From Lampris incognitus (lineage: Eukaryota > Chordata > Actinopteri > Lampriformes > Lampridae): 64,000 nt of DNA. This document shows positions 1-10,800 of this stretch, in pieces. Location: assembly GCF_029633865.1 (NCBI RefSeq), contig NC_079223.1:34057423-34121422 (forward strand). The letters are read 5' to 3'. Positions within the stretch are counted from its first letter, which is position 1. Each line of letters begins with the position of its first letter. The notes under the pieces are model-generated. The model made no database searches and was not told the origin of the DNA. It was given only the letters and a program-made list of their open reading frames with translations. The position numbers were made by a program, and so were the translations under genes.

Positions 1-370
1 TTGCCCCATAGGGTTGTGTGTGCCAGTAACGTAAACCATGTTTTACTAAACATCTTTGATTTTATACATTTAAAAACAAACCCTTCGTCACATGACAGCA
101 ACAGAGTTGGGCTGGAGGTGAGCTGACAATATATGACCACAACATCGATATGTTCATTTTGATTTTGTCAGAACTGAGATGTGCCAAAAAATAAATGGGC
201 CTGCAGCAGCTACCCTGAATTCAGAGGACTGGTGTCGTTTCTACACGGTATAGCCAAGAAACAGGGGTTACATTTGGTTTTGTTGTATACTCCCATTTCT
301 ACTTGAATATAACTTCTAATAAAGAGGAAGGAGATGGAGGAGTATTTCCTGTGGGCAGATGTATTCTTGT

Positions 371-534
371 CAGAACCCCGGAATCCGTGGTCACCATGAT
401 AGGCATAGAAAGAGGTTATCTAGAGTCACCAAAGCGGTCCGGGGTGCCACCTTACGGGGCGCTCCGCCAGGATTTTAGATCTGATAAATGCACGCATCCC
501 CGCCAAAGGTCAGCGCTTGTCAGCATGTATTAGC
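371..534 (-). pseudogene. 18S rRNA-derived fragment, internally deleted
   Basis: Read on the minus strand, this begins GCTAATACATGC, continues with GCGCTGACC, GGGGATGCGTGCATTTATCAGATC, CTTTGGTGACTCTAGATAACC and ends near CATGGTGACCACGG. These blocks match, in order, the conserved 5' domain of eukaryotic 18S rRNA. Roughly 70-80 bases of the normal molecule are missing between the ATAACCTC block and the TGCCTA-CATGGTGACC block. It cannot be a working rRNA gene. The same deletion occurs in the copy at 7595-7757, so the fragment was captured before the repeat spread. Confidence 0.85.
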
Positions 535-554
535 CTAATATACGGTTGTGTATG

Positions 555-559
<5 letters not shown>

Positions 560-631
<72 letters not shown>

Positions 632-632
632 A
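560..632. repeat. (TA)n microsatellite
   Basis: An almost pure TA dinucleotide run of about 70 bases, directly beside the 18S-like fragment. Copy B of the repeat has a shorter TA run followed by an AC run at the same place, so this tract is polymorphic between copies. The overlapping tyrosine/isoleucine reading frames are artefacts of the repeat. Confidence 0.95.
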
Positions 633-855
633 ACATATATACACAACTGAATCCTGCCCCAACTCGAACATGTGGCAGCATACAAAACAAAAATCAAAGA
701 AAAAAAATAGCCAATCAAGCCCTACAGGACAAAAACCCACAATGAAAAAAAGGAACTACATATAAAATAAGTTGGAATAAGAATACAATCAAATAGAACA
801 GCATACATCACTCATTACTCACAACAGACTAGACACCTTCATCGCAACTTCACAT

Positions 856-1170
856 GCCAGTTGGCTCGTTTGTTTTCAAAAGAAGGTTGAATCGGTTCAT
901 CTGGATACAACGTTTATTGACTCAACGTTTCATCACTCAACTGACGACTTAAGTCTAAACTGACAACATGTATCCCCGCCCCTTATAAACAATACAGTTG
1001 TCGTTGGTTTCGGTCGTTATGTAACTATGTTGTTTATAAAGGGTGGGGATACCTGCAGTCAGTCTAGACTGAAGATGCCACTTAGTTGAGCGATGAAACG
1101 TATCTGTCAATAAACGTTGTGTCCAGATGAACTGATTTAACCTTCTTTGAAAACAAACGAGCCAACTGGC
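856..1170. mobile_element. Foldback MITE with long inverted arms
   Basis: The left end reads gccagttggctcgtttgttt and the right end is its near-perfect reverse complement. The arms run about 110 bases each, through the shared blocks TTCATCTGGA, ACAACGTTTATTGA and CGTTTCAT. The centre also contains mirrored copies of a cccttataaacaatacagttgt-like block. There is no coding capacity, so it is a non-autonomous palindromic element. Fragments of the same family recur at 40225-40260 and 46011-46060. The element lies about 700 bases upstream of the GTPBP2 start codon. The superfamily is not determined. Confidence 0.8.
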
Positions 1171-1891
1171 AGAGCAAAGAATGAATGATTTGGCTCCAGG
1201 GGGACACAAGAGCTTATATTTACTGTAAAACAGCTGTTCTGTGTGTCCTTCAATTAATTTTCCAATTAGTAACATCTTGATTGCATTACAAAATCGAGTG
1301 TATTTCGGTTTCTGGTTGCAGAAAACGTAATACTTCCCCATAAGAGTAACATGCTAAATAATATGTTGTTCTTTCTTAAAGCATAAAATGGCAATTTACC
1401 ATATACAGAAGCAAATAGTTGATGCTATTCTTGTGCTAGGTAAATCAACTTGCAAAACTAGTTGGATGACACCTTTGTTGGCGTTGTAACCCATTGCAAA
1501 TTATTTCCCTCCCTTTCGCTGAAGAAAAAGCGTTGCCGTTTTTACATTGCATGTGACGTCAGTTTAATTTGTAACCTTTTGTGGGGCGGCGTTGTCAACC
1601 TCAGACCTTTAGTTGTTCGTCTGACACGCGAAAGCTCCGTCCGCCTGGGCGCTCCTTTACAAGGCTCCACGCACACCCATTGACCTTCGGCGTTCTGACG
1701 TAAATCCACTGTAAACTCCAAGCGACTGTTGTTGTTGTCAGCTCGGAAGAGGGGGTGGGTGCTTTGTTTTCGAAACTGTTTGTAACTGATCAGGTGGAAA
1801 TATACAAATAAAAAATAATCGCCTGCATGTTTCGACAAGGCTTTTTTTTACACTTCTTAATTTAGTGGTGAGCTAACTAGGTGCCAGTGTA
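1171..1891 (+). promoter_or_regulatory. GTPBP2: GTPBP2 upstream and 5' UTR region
   Basis: This non-repetitive interval lies between the foldback MITE and the GTPBP2 start codon. It contains a perfect palindromic cAMP-response element at 1554-1561, a half CRE (ctgacgtaa) near 1695 and a moderately CpG-rich stretch at 1560-1690. No TATA box is placed convincingly. Promoter function is inferred from position; the transcription start cannot be fixed from sequence alone. Confidence 0.5.
1554..1561. promoter_or_regulatory. Perfect CRE/ATF site TGACGTCA
   Basis: The octamer TGACGTCA occurs about 330 bases upstream of the GTPBP2 ATG. This is the consensus site for CREB/ATF bZIP factors. Its use here is an inference from motif and position. 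Confidence 0.45.
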
Positions 1892-4800
1892 ATGGATTCG
1901 CGGGTGTCGGAGCTTTTCGAATCGGGATCTGGACAGAAGTCTGGACCTCCAGGAGGAGTTGGGTCTAATCCAGGAAATGGTTTCGGAAACGTCTCTAAAA
2001 AAGCATCTTCAAAGAATAACAAGAAAGCAAGGGGCAGATCCTCCAGAGGGTTCAAACCGAGCAATAATCCCCCCTATCTACCTCCGGAGGTGAGATGGAA
2101 ATTGCCCTCGTTTTAGCCGCTAGCCTGTCCGGCCGGAACACCAGCGGTGATAATGCTAACTCTGGTTGTGCTAATTGTGTAAAATCTAATTGGTCAGTTT
2201 TTGTTCGTGGTGCATTGATTGATTCGTTCTGTTGTTAGTATGCAACTGTGTTCGCCATCCTACCCAGTCTGCCTTCCAGTTTCCACGTCCAAGATGTGAA
2301 GTTTCCCTGCAAACCAGTGACACGTAGTCAGTTGGACGAAATGAATGAACTGGCTGGATAGGTTTTTTTTTTAATAGTTACCTCTCCTGTGCAATTGCAG
2401 TTTGTTATTTTGTACATTTGCCGGGAAATGCACGTAATTACATGACTAGATTTGAATCTTAAAATTACAATAATGCGATTTGTTTGACGAGTGACTCCAC
2501 TTGTAATAGAGGAGGAGCGCCTGTGTTTGTAAATAGCTTGAAGCCTGTTGGGGTGGGTGCTGTTAAAGGGGGAGTGGATGCGCTATTTCCATGTCCCGAA
2601 ACCGGATATTATTGACTGTCGAGTAATTATTCACGCATACCTGTTTATTCTTGCATGGTATACATATACAAATGTTATACATATGTAAATGTTGAATTTG
2701 CTTCCTCAGAAGCTTGGCTTGTTGTTTGTGATGGTTGGATTCTAGTCCTGATTCGTGAACCACACGAATTTAAGTAAAATATATGACCAATATGTATCCC
2801 ATTATCTCTGTTGATTTCGTAGCTAATCTTATAGATGTTAATTGTGAACAACATGTAATAACAATGGGTGTGCTTGGGTTTGATCATTTCAGCCGATCCA
2901 TGAAACCATGTGACCAGACCAAGAGGGTTGTTATGTACAGTTAGTGTACCATTACAATTACAGTTGATGGTAGAGACGCAAGACGTTTTCCCACTTTGGG
3001 ACCTTTGATTTTCACATTTACCCATTAATATCCTGTGTCTGGCAGCACATGAGATGTCCCTCTCCATAGTTTACCTTTACCAGCTAACTAAGCTTTAGGT
3101 CATTTTGAAAAACTGCCAGTGACCACCTATTCATGGCTGCTCATTTGGTCCGATTGCTGTTCTTTGTGTCTTCTAACAATCAGTGGCTTTTGTCTCACTT
3201 TTGACAACAAATATCCCTGTTCTCTCTCTCTCTCTCCTACTTTCTCTCTCTCAGGCTGAAGAGGGAAATATAGAGTACAAGGTAAGCAAAAATGCTTTCA
3301 TATTGAGGCCTAGATGTTGTCACTCATTGTTTGAGAACTAATTCTGTTTTAAAAAAAAACAGATCGTCAAAACCCGTACCTCCTTATTTCAGATTTGGTA
3401 GTCCACTCCATACAAAGCTACTGGTACTGGTTTAGAGATGTTAAAATGTGGATTCTTTGGGAAAGGGGTACGCTTGTCAGCGATCTGTCTTCAGAAAAAA
3501 TGCTTGCCTTGGCATGATGGCACTGACAAAAGTGCATTGGTCATATACTGCATGACAAAGTTCATCAAACAGCGATTGAAGGCGTGTTTTCCCCACCCTG
3601 CAACCCTATGTTTATTTGCTGCTTCATCTATCTTGCTGCTTCATGTATCTTGACGTTTATTCACATCAAGTATTTGAGTAGCTCATGATGAACTCTGCAG
3701 CAACAAGAAACTGTCATCAGTTAGAAAGTTGGTCGCAAGTGGCCCACCTTGGAAAACCAGTACCTCGGTGGATTAGCAAAAACATTTTTAGGATGATCTG
3801 GACAGCTGCTTCTCCCAGCACATAAACAGAAGCTTGTCTGTCTCATAGCATATAGGATTCAATGCTGATACCATTGGGTTAATCAAATTAAGATATTTTT
3901 ATCTACTGTCGACCTAATATTCAGTTTCTATTTGTCATTTAAGTGTAGCAGTGATCTCAAAGTATTTCTCTCTTTCTGTAGCTGAAGCTAGTGAACCCTA
4001 CACAACACCGCTTTGAGCATCTGGCCACACAAATGAAATGGCGTCTGCAAGAGGGACGGGGGGAAGCTGTCTATCAAATTGGTGTCGAGGACAATGGCAT
4101 GTTGGTGGGCCTATCAGAGGAAGATATGAGGGCATCACTAAAGACCCTCCATAGAATGGCAGAGAAGTAAGGCTTGAGAGTACCTAATTATCTTGCTATT
4201 CTTTAATCTAGACCTTCACAGTGCCAATAGAGTTAAAGCCATTAAGCCATTTTGAAAACAGTGTTTGGAATTGAACAAAAATGTGCCATACACAAATGTT
4301 TTGAGTCAATATCTCATGTTTACCAGCTCAAAATGAGGGATAGGTAATTGTTCTGCTGTATGCATATACCATCCTTGTTATGGTCAAATAAATGCAGCAA
4401 TAGAAAGCATCTAATCTTAAACATGTTGTTGATTGACGTCTGTTAGAGTTGGAGCTGACATTACTGTCCTCAGAGAACGAGAGGTGGACTATGACTCTGA
4501 TGTTCCTCGTAAGATTGCTGAAGTGCTCATTCGCAAAGTGCCAGATGACCAGCAGGTAAGGGGAATCTTGCTTTCTGTCTGCAGCTAATTTAACTGCAAG
4601 TTGTTGTCGCACTCATGATTTAGAACTCTTTCGGTCCCTTTGTCTATGTATATTTCCCTTAGTTTCTGGATCTGCGAGTTGCCGTACTGGGTAATGTTGA
4701 CTCGGGTAAATCCACACTGCTGGGCGTTCTGACACAGGGCGAGCTTGACAATGGACGGGGGCGGGCAAGACTCAACCTCTTCAGACATCTCCATGAAATC

Positions 4801-7790
4801 CAGACTGGACGTACTTCCAGCATTAGCTTTGAGATCCTTGGCTTCAACAGTAAAGGAGAGGTGGGAAAAGTGACAGTAAGAGAGGCTACATGATGTGTGC
4901 AGTAGTTCTAGGCAGTCCACAAGTTCTCAGTTTAGTCATGCAGATGACTTGGTCAAGTTCAAACATCAGGCTTGATGTGTAGTCCCTAATGCTCTAGACT
5001 TTGGTGTTTATTTCCATTTTTCAGGTTGTGAACTACAGTGAGTCTCGGACAGCAGAGGAAATCTGTGAGAGTGCATCCAAAATGATCACATTCATTGATC
5101 TGGCAGGCCACCACAAGTACCTCAAGACCACCATCTTTGGCCTAACCAGTTATTGCCCAGATTTCGCCATGTTGGTCGTCAGTGCAAATACTGGAATCGG
5201 TAAGAACTTTTCATCTCTATCAATTTTGTAAGGCCGTGTACATTTTACCCACTTTTCATAGAAGAGGAAGAAAAATTGCTGCCAAAACTGCATTTTTTTT
5301 GCTGATAGGAAACAAAACAAGTGTCATGCAACATTATTTCCATAACAACAACTTTCCAGCAGCCACCGCCATCAGTAGGAGTAAGTTACAATGGTACAAC
5401 ACTAACCAGAAACTCCCAAACCAGTGTTTTTCCATGCCGATTCTTCACTATCGGGGTTCCCACAAATTGGCTGTGATAAGTTGATAGCCCCGCTAAAAAG
5501 TTGAAATTTTCACAACTTTAGAGAACACAGCACTTTTTCAAAGTGGCCAGTTTCTGCTTGCCTTGCAGTCACTGGCCAATTACATTTATTTAAATAAAAG
5601 AGGCTGTTTGAGAAAATTTGAAAAGTGTGACCACAGAGATTGCTGGACATCTTTTTGTATTGGGAAGGTAAATAAACAGAAGTATCTTTACACAGTCGAT
5701 ACAAATTTTTAATCATGGTTTGCCTTTCATCAGGCTATTACATAACAGATTGGCCAGAATGGAGGTGTGTGTGTGTGTTCTAAGGGTAAAGCACAATACA
5801 CTCAGGTAGAGTTGGACGCGCTGTATCTATGTTTGTATACACTACACCTTCATGCTGTAGTGGGTTTATCTAACTGTAGCTTGGTGCTACACAAACATGT
5901 GATATCCAAGCTTATGTAACAAACTAGCCCTCCTAACCCGGGGCTTCCTTATCCCTTCCCCTCCTCTCTGCCCTCCACGTCCAGTCCCAGAATATCTCAA
6001 ATACGCTTCCACTCATTTCAGGCCCTGACCCATAGAAGTTGCTCTCTGGTTGGTCATGTGGGGATCTTGTAAATTTGAGACCTGAGCCTCAGTCAGCACT
6101 GAGACTGAGAGTGGGTCTTTGTTGTTGACTTTGCAGAAAAGAGATCAAACTTTTTAATTGCACCACAGAAATTCTGACCTAGTTTATGCAGGCGTTTGCT
6201 TTTGTGTGACCTGTATTTTTCAGCTAATCTGAATAATAGGTGTTGTAATGGTAGCCCAGTGTTGGGCTGATATTGATTTCACCAACCCAAAGTGCTGTAA
6301 AGTGAGAGCAGGAATCCAGACTTGTGCAACAAATCTGAAATAAGAACTGCAGAAACCAGATGGCACACATTAGATTTGGCTACTATTTATTTGTCAGCAT
6401 ACATGTATGTCAATGTATTAGTCTGGGGCAGCAGATTAACAATTGAATTGCTGAGGTGAAAAGAAGTTGTCAGAAGTGGGATTCGAACCCACGCCTCCAG
6501 GGGAGACTGCGACCTGAACGCAGCGCCTTAGACCGCTCGGCCATCCTGACGTATCTGTGTTAATGAAAATATCTCTTCAATGACTGGGAGGAGGAGGGGT
6601 GTCGTCAGGCATAGTGAGAAGGCCCAGATAACTCTCTCCATCTCTGGAAGCTTGCAAACCTCTTCTGTGAATCTGTTTTGGCATGGAAAGCCTGGTAGGG
6701 CACAATAAACTATGAGCAGCGTCCGTCTCGTCAATAAAACTACACACAAACCTACTTGCTCAGTGAATCCAAAAACAAACATACTTCATCAGTGAAATCA
6801 CAAATGCACACATTAACATAATGCAGCACAGGAGTTAGCGGAAGTGGAGACAGGGATATGAGTGACAATAATAGCATTTGATCTCACCACCGGTATATTA
6901 CCATGTTGTACAGTATCGTATTACAAATCCTAAGTTATCAAGCAATATACGATCAGTTTGGTCTGCAATTGTAAAAACACATCCAAAGCAATATTTCAGA
7001 GCAGGGAAACCCATTACTTTCTGAGCCTTAACTGACAGCCAAATAATACGCCCTTTAATAATGCAAAATAGACTCACCAGTGATGTTCTTTGATTGAAAA
7101 GATGCACAACAATCTTTCATCTGGGCAAACCTGTCAATAACTTTGTCAAAATCCACCAATCCATGAATGAATTCATTTTCAATTGAGAGTAGCAAGTGCA
7201 TTTAACCTCTGTTGCCCCATAGGGTTGTGTGTAGCTGCATAGCAATGCCAGTAACGTAACCCATGTTTTACTAAGCATCTTTGATTTTATACATTTAAAA
7301 ACAGACCCCTCGTCACACGACGGCGACAGAGTTCGGCTGGAGTTGAGCTGACAATATATGACCACAACATCGATATGTTCATTTTGATTTTGTCAGAACT
7401 GAGATGTGCCAAAAAATAAATGGGCCTGCAGCAGCTACCCTGAATTCAGAGTACTGTTGTCGTATCTACACGGTATAGCCAAGAAACGGGTTACATTTGG
7501 TTTTGTTGTATACTCCCATTTCTACTTGAATATAACTTCTAATAAAGAGGCAGGAGATGGAGGAGTATTTCCTGTGGGCAGATGTATTCTTGTCGGAACC
7601 CCGGAATCCATGGTCATCATGGTAGGCATAGAAAGAGGTTATCTAGAGTCACCAAAGCCGTCCGGGGCGCCACCTTACAGGGCGCTCCGACAGGATTTTA
7701 GATCTGATAAATGCACGCATCCCTGCCGAAGGTCAGCGCTCATCAGCATGTATTAGCCGAATATACAGTTGTGTATGTTTTATATATACG

Positions 7791-7839
<49 letters not shown>

Positions 7840-10800
7840 CTGAATCCTCCCCCAACTCGAACATGTGACAGCATACAAAACAAAAATCAAAGAAAAAAAA
7901 ATAGCCAATCAAGCCATTAAGGACAAAAACCCACAATGAAAAAAAAGGAACTACATATAAAATAAATTGGAATAAGAATACAATCAAATAGAACAGCATA
8001 CAGCACACATTCCTCACAATAGACTAGACACCTTCACATCACCAATGCCTCCTATATGTCGCCATTTTAAACAAATTCCAAAATCATCTCCCAGATGTGA
8101 GTTTCTCAAGAGCAAAACTTGATGTTAAGTTTTTCAACCAGTGGCCAAGAGAGGGGCCATTAACCTTCTTTCAGCACAGGCCAATTGAGCGCCTGCCTTG
8201 TAATAGACATAGATCAACCATTTTTCCTCTATTAGATAGAGAACAATCATCTGGAAAAAAGGCTTAGTATACACAATTTAGGACTTAGAGGTATTGGAGA
8301 GGAGGTCATTTGAGCGATACGGCAGATCACCGACAGCTGGAATATTTGAATCTCCTCACATTCCCACAAGCAGTGATGTAAAGTACCTTGATGAATATTG
8401 CACTTACAGTGGGGAAAATAATTTGACCCCTTGCTGATTTTGTAAGTTTGCCCACTTTCAAAGAGTGCAACAGTCTATAATTTTAAGCGTAGGTTCATTT
8501 TAACAGTGAGAGACAGAATATGACCAAAAAAAGTGGAATAAAACATATGAATTTTATGAATTTATTTGCATATTTTTGGTCCAAAATAAATATTTGAACC
8601 CTTGGACAAACATGTTAATATTTAGTAGAAAAGCCATTATTGGCCAGCACAGATGTCAAACTGTTTTTATGGTTTCTGACAAGGTTTATGCACATTTCGG
8701 CAGGGATGTTGGCCCACTCCTCCCTGCAGACAGCCTCCAAATCGTTCAGGTTTCGAGGCTGTCGCCTGGCAACCCGAATTTTAAGCTCCCTCCAAAGATT
8801 TTCGATTGGATTCAGGTCTGGAGACTGGCTAGGCCATTCCAGAACCTTGATGTGCTTCTTCTTCAGCCACTCTTTGGTTGCTTTGGTGGTGTGCTTTGGG
8901 TCGTTGTCGCGTTGGAACACCCATCCATGACCCATCTTCAGCGCTGTCACTGAGGGAAGGAGGTGTTGGTCCAGAATTCCACGGTACATGGCCCCGTCCA
9001 TTCTCCCCTCAATGCGATGGAGTTATCCTGTCCCCTTGGCTGAAAAGCACCCCCAAAGCATGATGTTGCCACCCCCGTGCTTGACGGTGGGGATGGTGGT
9101 CTTTGGGTTGTACTCCGTGTTCTTCACCCTCCAAACACTGCGAGTTGATCCCGAAAAGTTCTATTTTGGTCTCATCCGACATCACCTTCTTCCAGGCCTC
9201 TTCTGAGTCGTCCAGGTGTTTATTGGTGAACTTCAGACAGGCCTGTACATGTGCCTTCTTGAGCAGTGGGACCTTGCGTGCGCTGCAGGATTTTAATCCA
9301 TGACGGCGTAGTGTGTTACTGTTTGCTTTGTAATTGTGGTCCCAGCTGCCTTCAGGTCATTAACCAGTTCCCCCCTTGTGGTTCTGGGATGATTCCTCAC
9401 CGTTCGCATGATCAGGGACACCCCATGAGGCGAGATCTTGCGTGGAGCCCCAGACCGAGGGAGGTTGGCGGTGGTGTGGTGTTCCTTCCATTTCCTGATA
9501 ACTGCACCGACAGTTGTTACTTTCTCTTGAAGATGCTTTCCAATTCTCTTGTAGCCCATTCCAGCCTTGTGCAGGTCTACAATCTTGTCCCTGGTGTCCT
9601 TAGACAGCGCTTTGGTCTTGCCCATGGTGGCGATGTTGAAATCTGATTGATTGGGTGTGGACAGGTGTCTTTTATACAGGTAACGAGGTGATGCAGGTGT
9701 ATTTTATGTGGGTAATTAGTTGGGATTGGGGGTGCATGTTAAAGAAAAACTAACTGGTTTGTAGGAGCCAGAATACTTGCCGTTTGGTAGGGGATCAAAT
9801 ACTTATTTTTCTAAATCAGGTTAATTTTTATAAATTCATGTGATTTTCTGGAATTTTCTTGGGGATTCTGTCTCTCACTGTTAAAATGGACGTACGATTA
9901 AAATTATAGACTGTTGCATTCTTTGTAAGTGGGCAAACCTACAAAATCAGCAAGGGGTCAAATAATTATTTTCCCCACTGTATATGGCATTGGTCAGGAA
10001 TATTAGGATCAAATGTATTTCATTTCACAGGGGTAATTTAATTTCTCATTAGCCAATGATATTGTATTAATCTCAGTCGAGTATTGGTTTGTGCCTTTGA
10101 ACATATCTAGCCCATTTATCCTCCAAGATGTCCTCTTGCAAGTCTTGTATCCACTCCTGTCTCTTACTTTGTGTTGTCTTTGTGCTGTTCCATAACAGAA
10201 ATTCATGGAAAATATCTCCAGCGTGGACATTGGAGGTTGTTGCACTAAATTCATTAAACATGCCTGAACAAAATGTCTATGTTGTAAATACTTGAAGCAG
10301 CATGTCATACTTCTCACCTTCAGCTCATCAAATATTAGGTTGTTGTCCTCAGAGATTCAGTAGTTTAACTATGCCCTTACTTAATCATACTTTAAATCCC
10401 ATGTCATTTTTAGCCAGGCTGAAGTGTTCATTGCCCCAAATTAAGATAACGGTAGAGAGTCATCCAGATATTTATGTACTTCCTGCCAGACAACAGTAAT
10501 GTTTTTCACAAAAGGAAGAACTTTTTTTTTTTTTTACATTTCTTTAAAGGGAGCTGTGAGGAAGCCGGGCCTGAGTGGCAAAAATGTAGGAGGCAGGCTC
10601 AAGACATTCTATAGAATAAAAATGTATTTACAGGGTGTAGCTAGATACGAACGAACTGAACAAACTCCCAATAATTGAGCTTGATCTAACAAATCTCAAC
10701 TCGTAACAATTGAAACATCTTGTGCACACATCTACACCCCCCCCCCAACAACTCCAAAGCTACCGCTTAAATACTCAAGTTGATCAGCAGCACCTGAGTT

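Larger units (their letters stand above)
1..841. repeat. Dispersed repeat, copy A, carrying an 18S rRNA fragment
   Basis: This stretch is closely matched, in the same orientation, by 7212-8035. Shared landmarks are the opening ttgccccatagggttgtgtg, a block resembling reverse-strand 18S rRNA, a TA microsatellite and the closing cagactagacaccttc. Small substitutions and indels separate the copies, and copy B has extra bases near its start. The left end may lie outside the window. I cannot assign a transposon class: no terminal repeats, coding region or poly-A tail are clear. It lies just upstream of GTPBP2. Confidence 0.85.

Noticed and set aside
303..533. Short plus-strand frame upstream of GTPBP2
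   Set aside because: It lies across the antisense 18S rRNA fragment and repeat; no protein features.
510..745. Tyr/Ile-rich frames on both strands
   Set aside because: Products of the TA microsatellite.
4659..4920. Minus-strand frames over 4.6-4.9 kb
   Set aside because: Antisense shadows of GTPBP2 exon 5.
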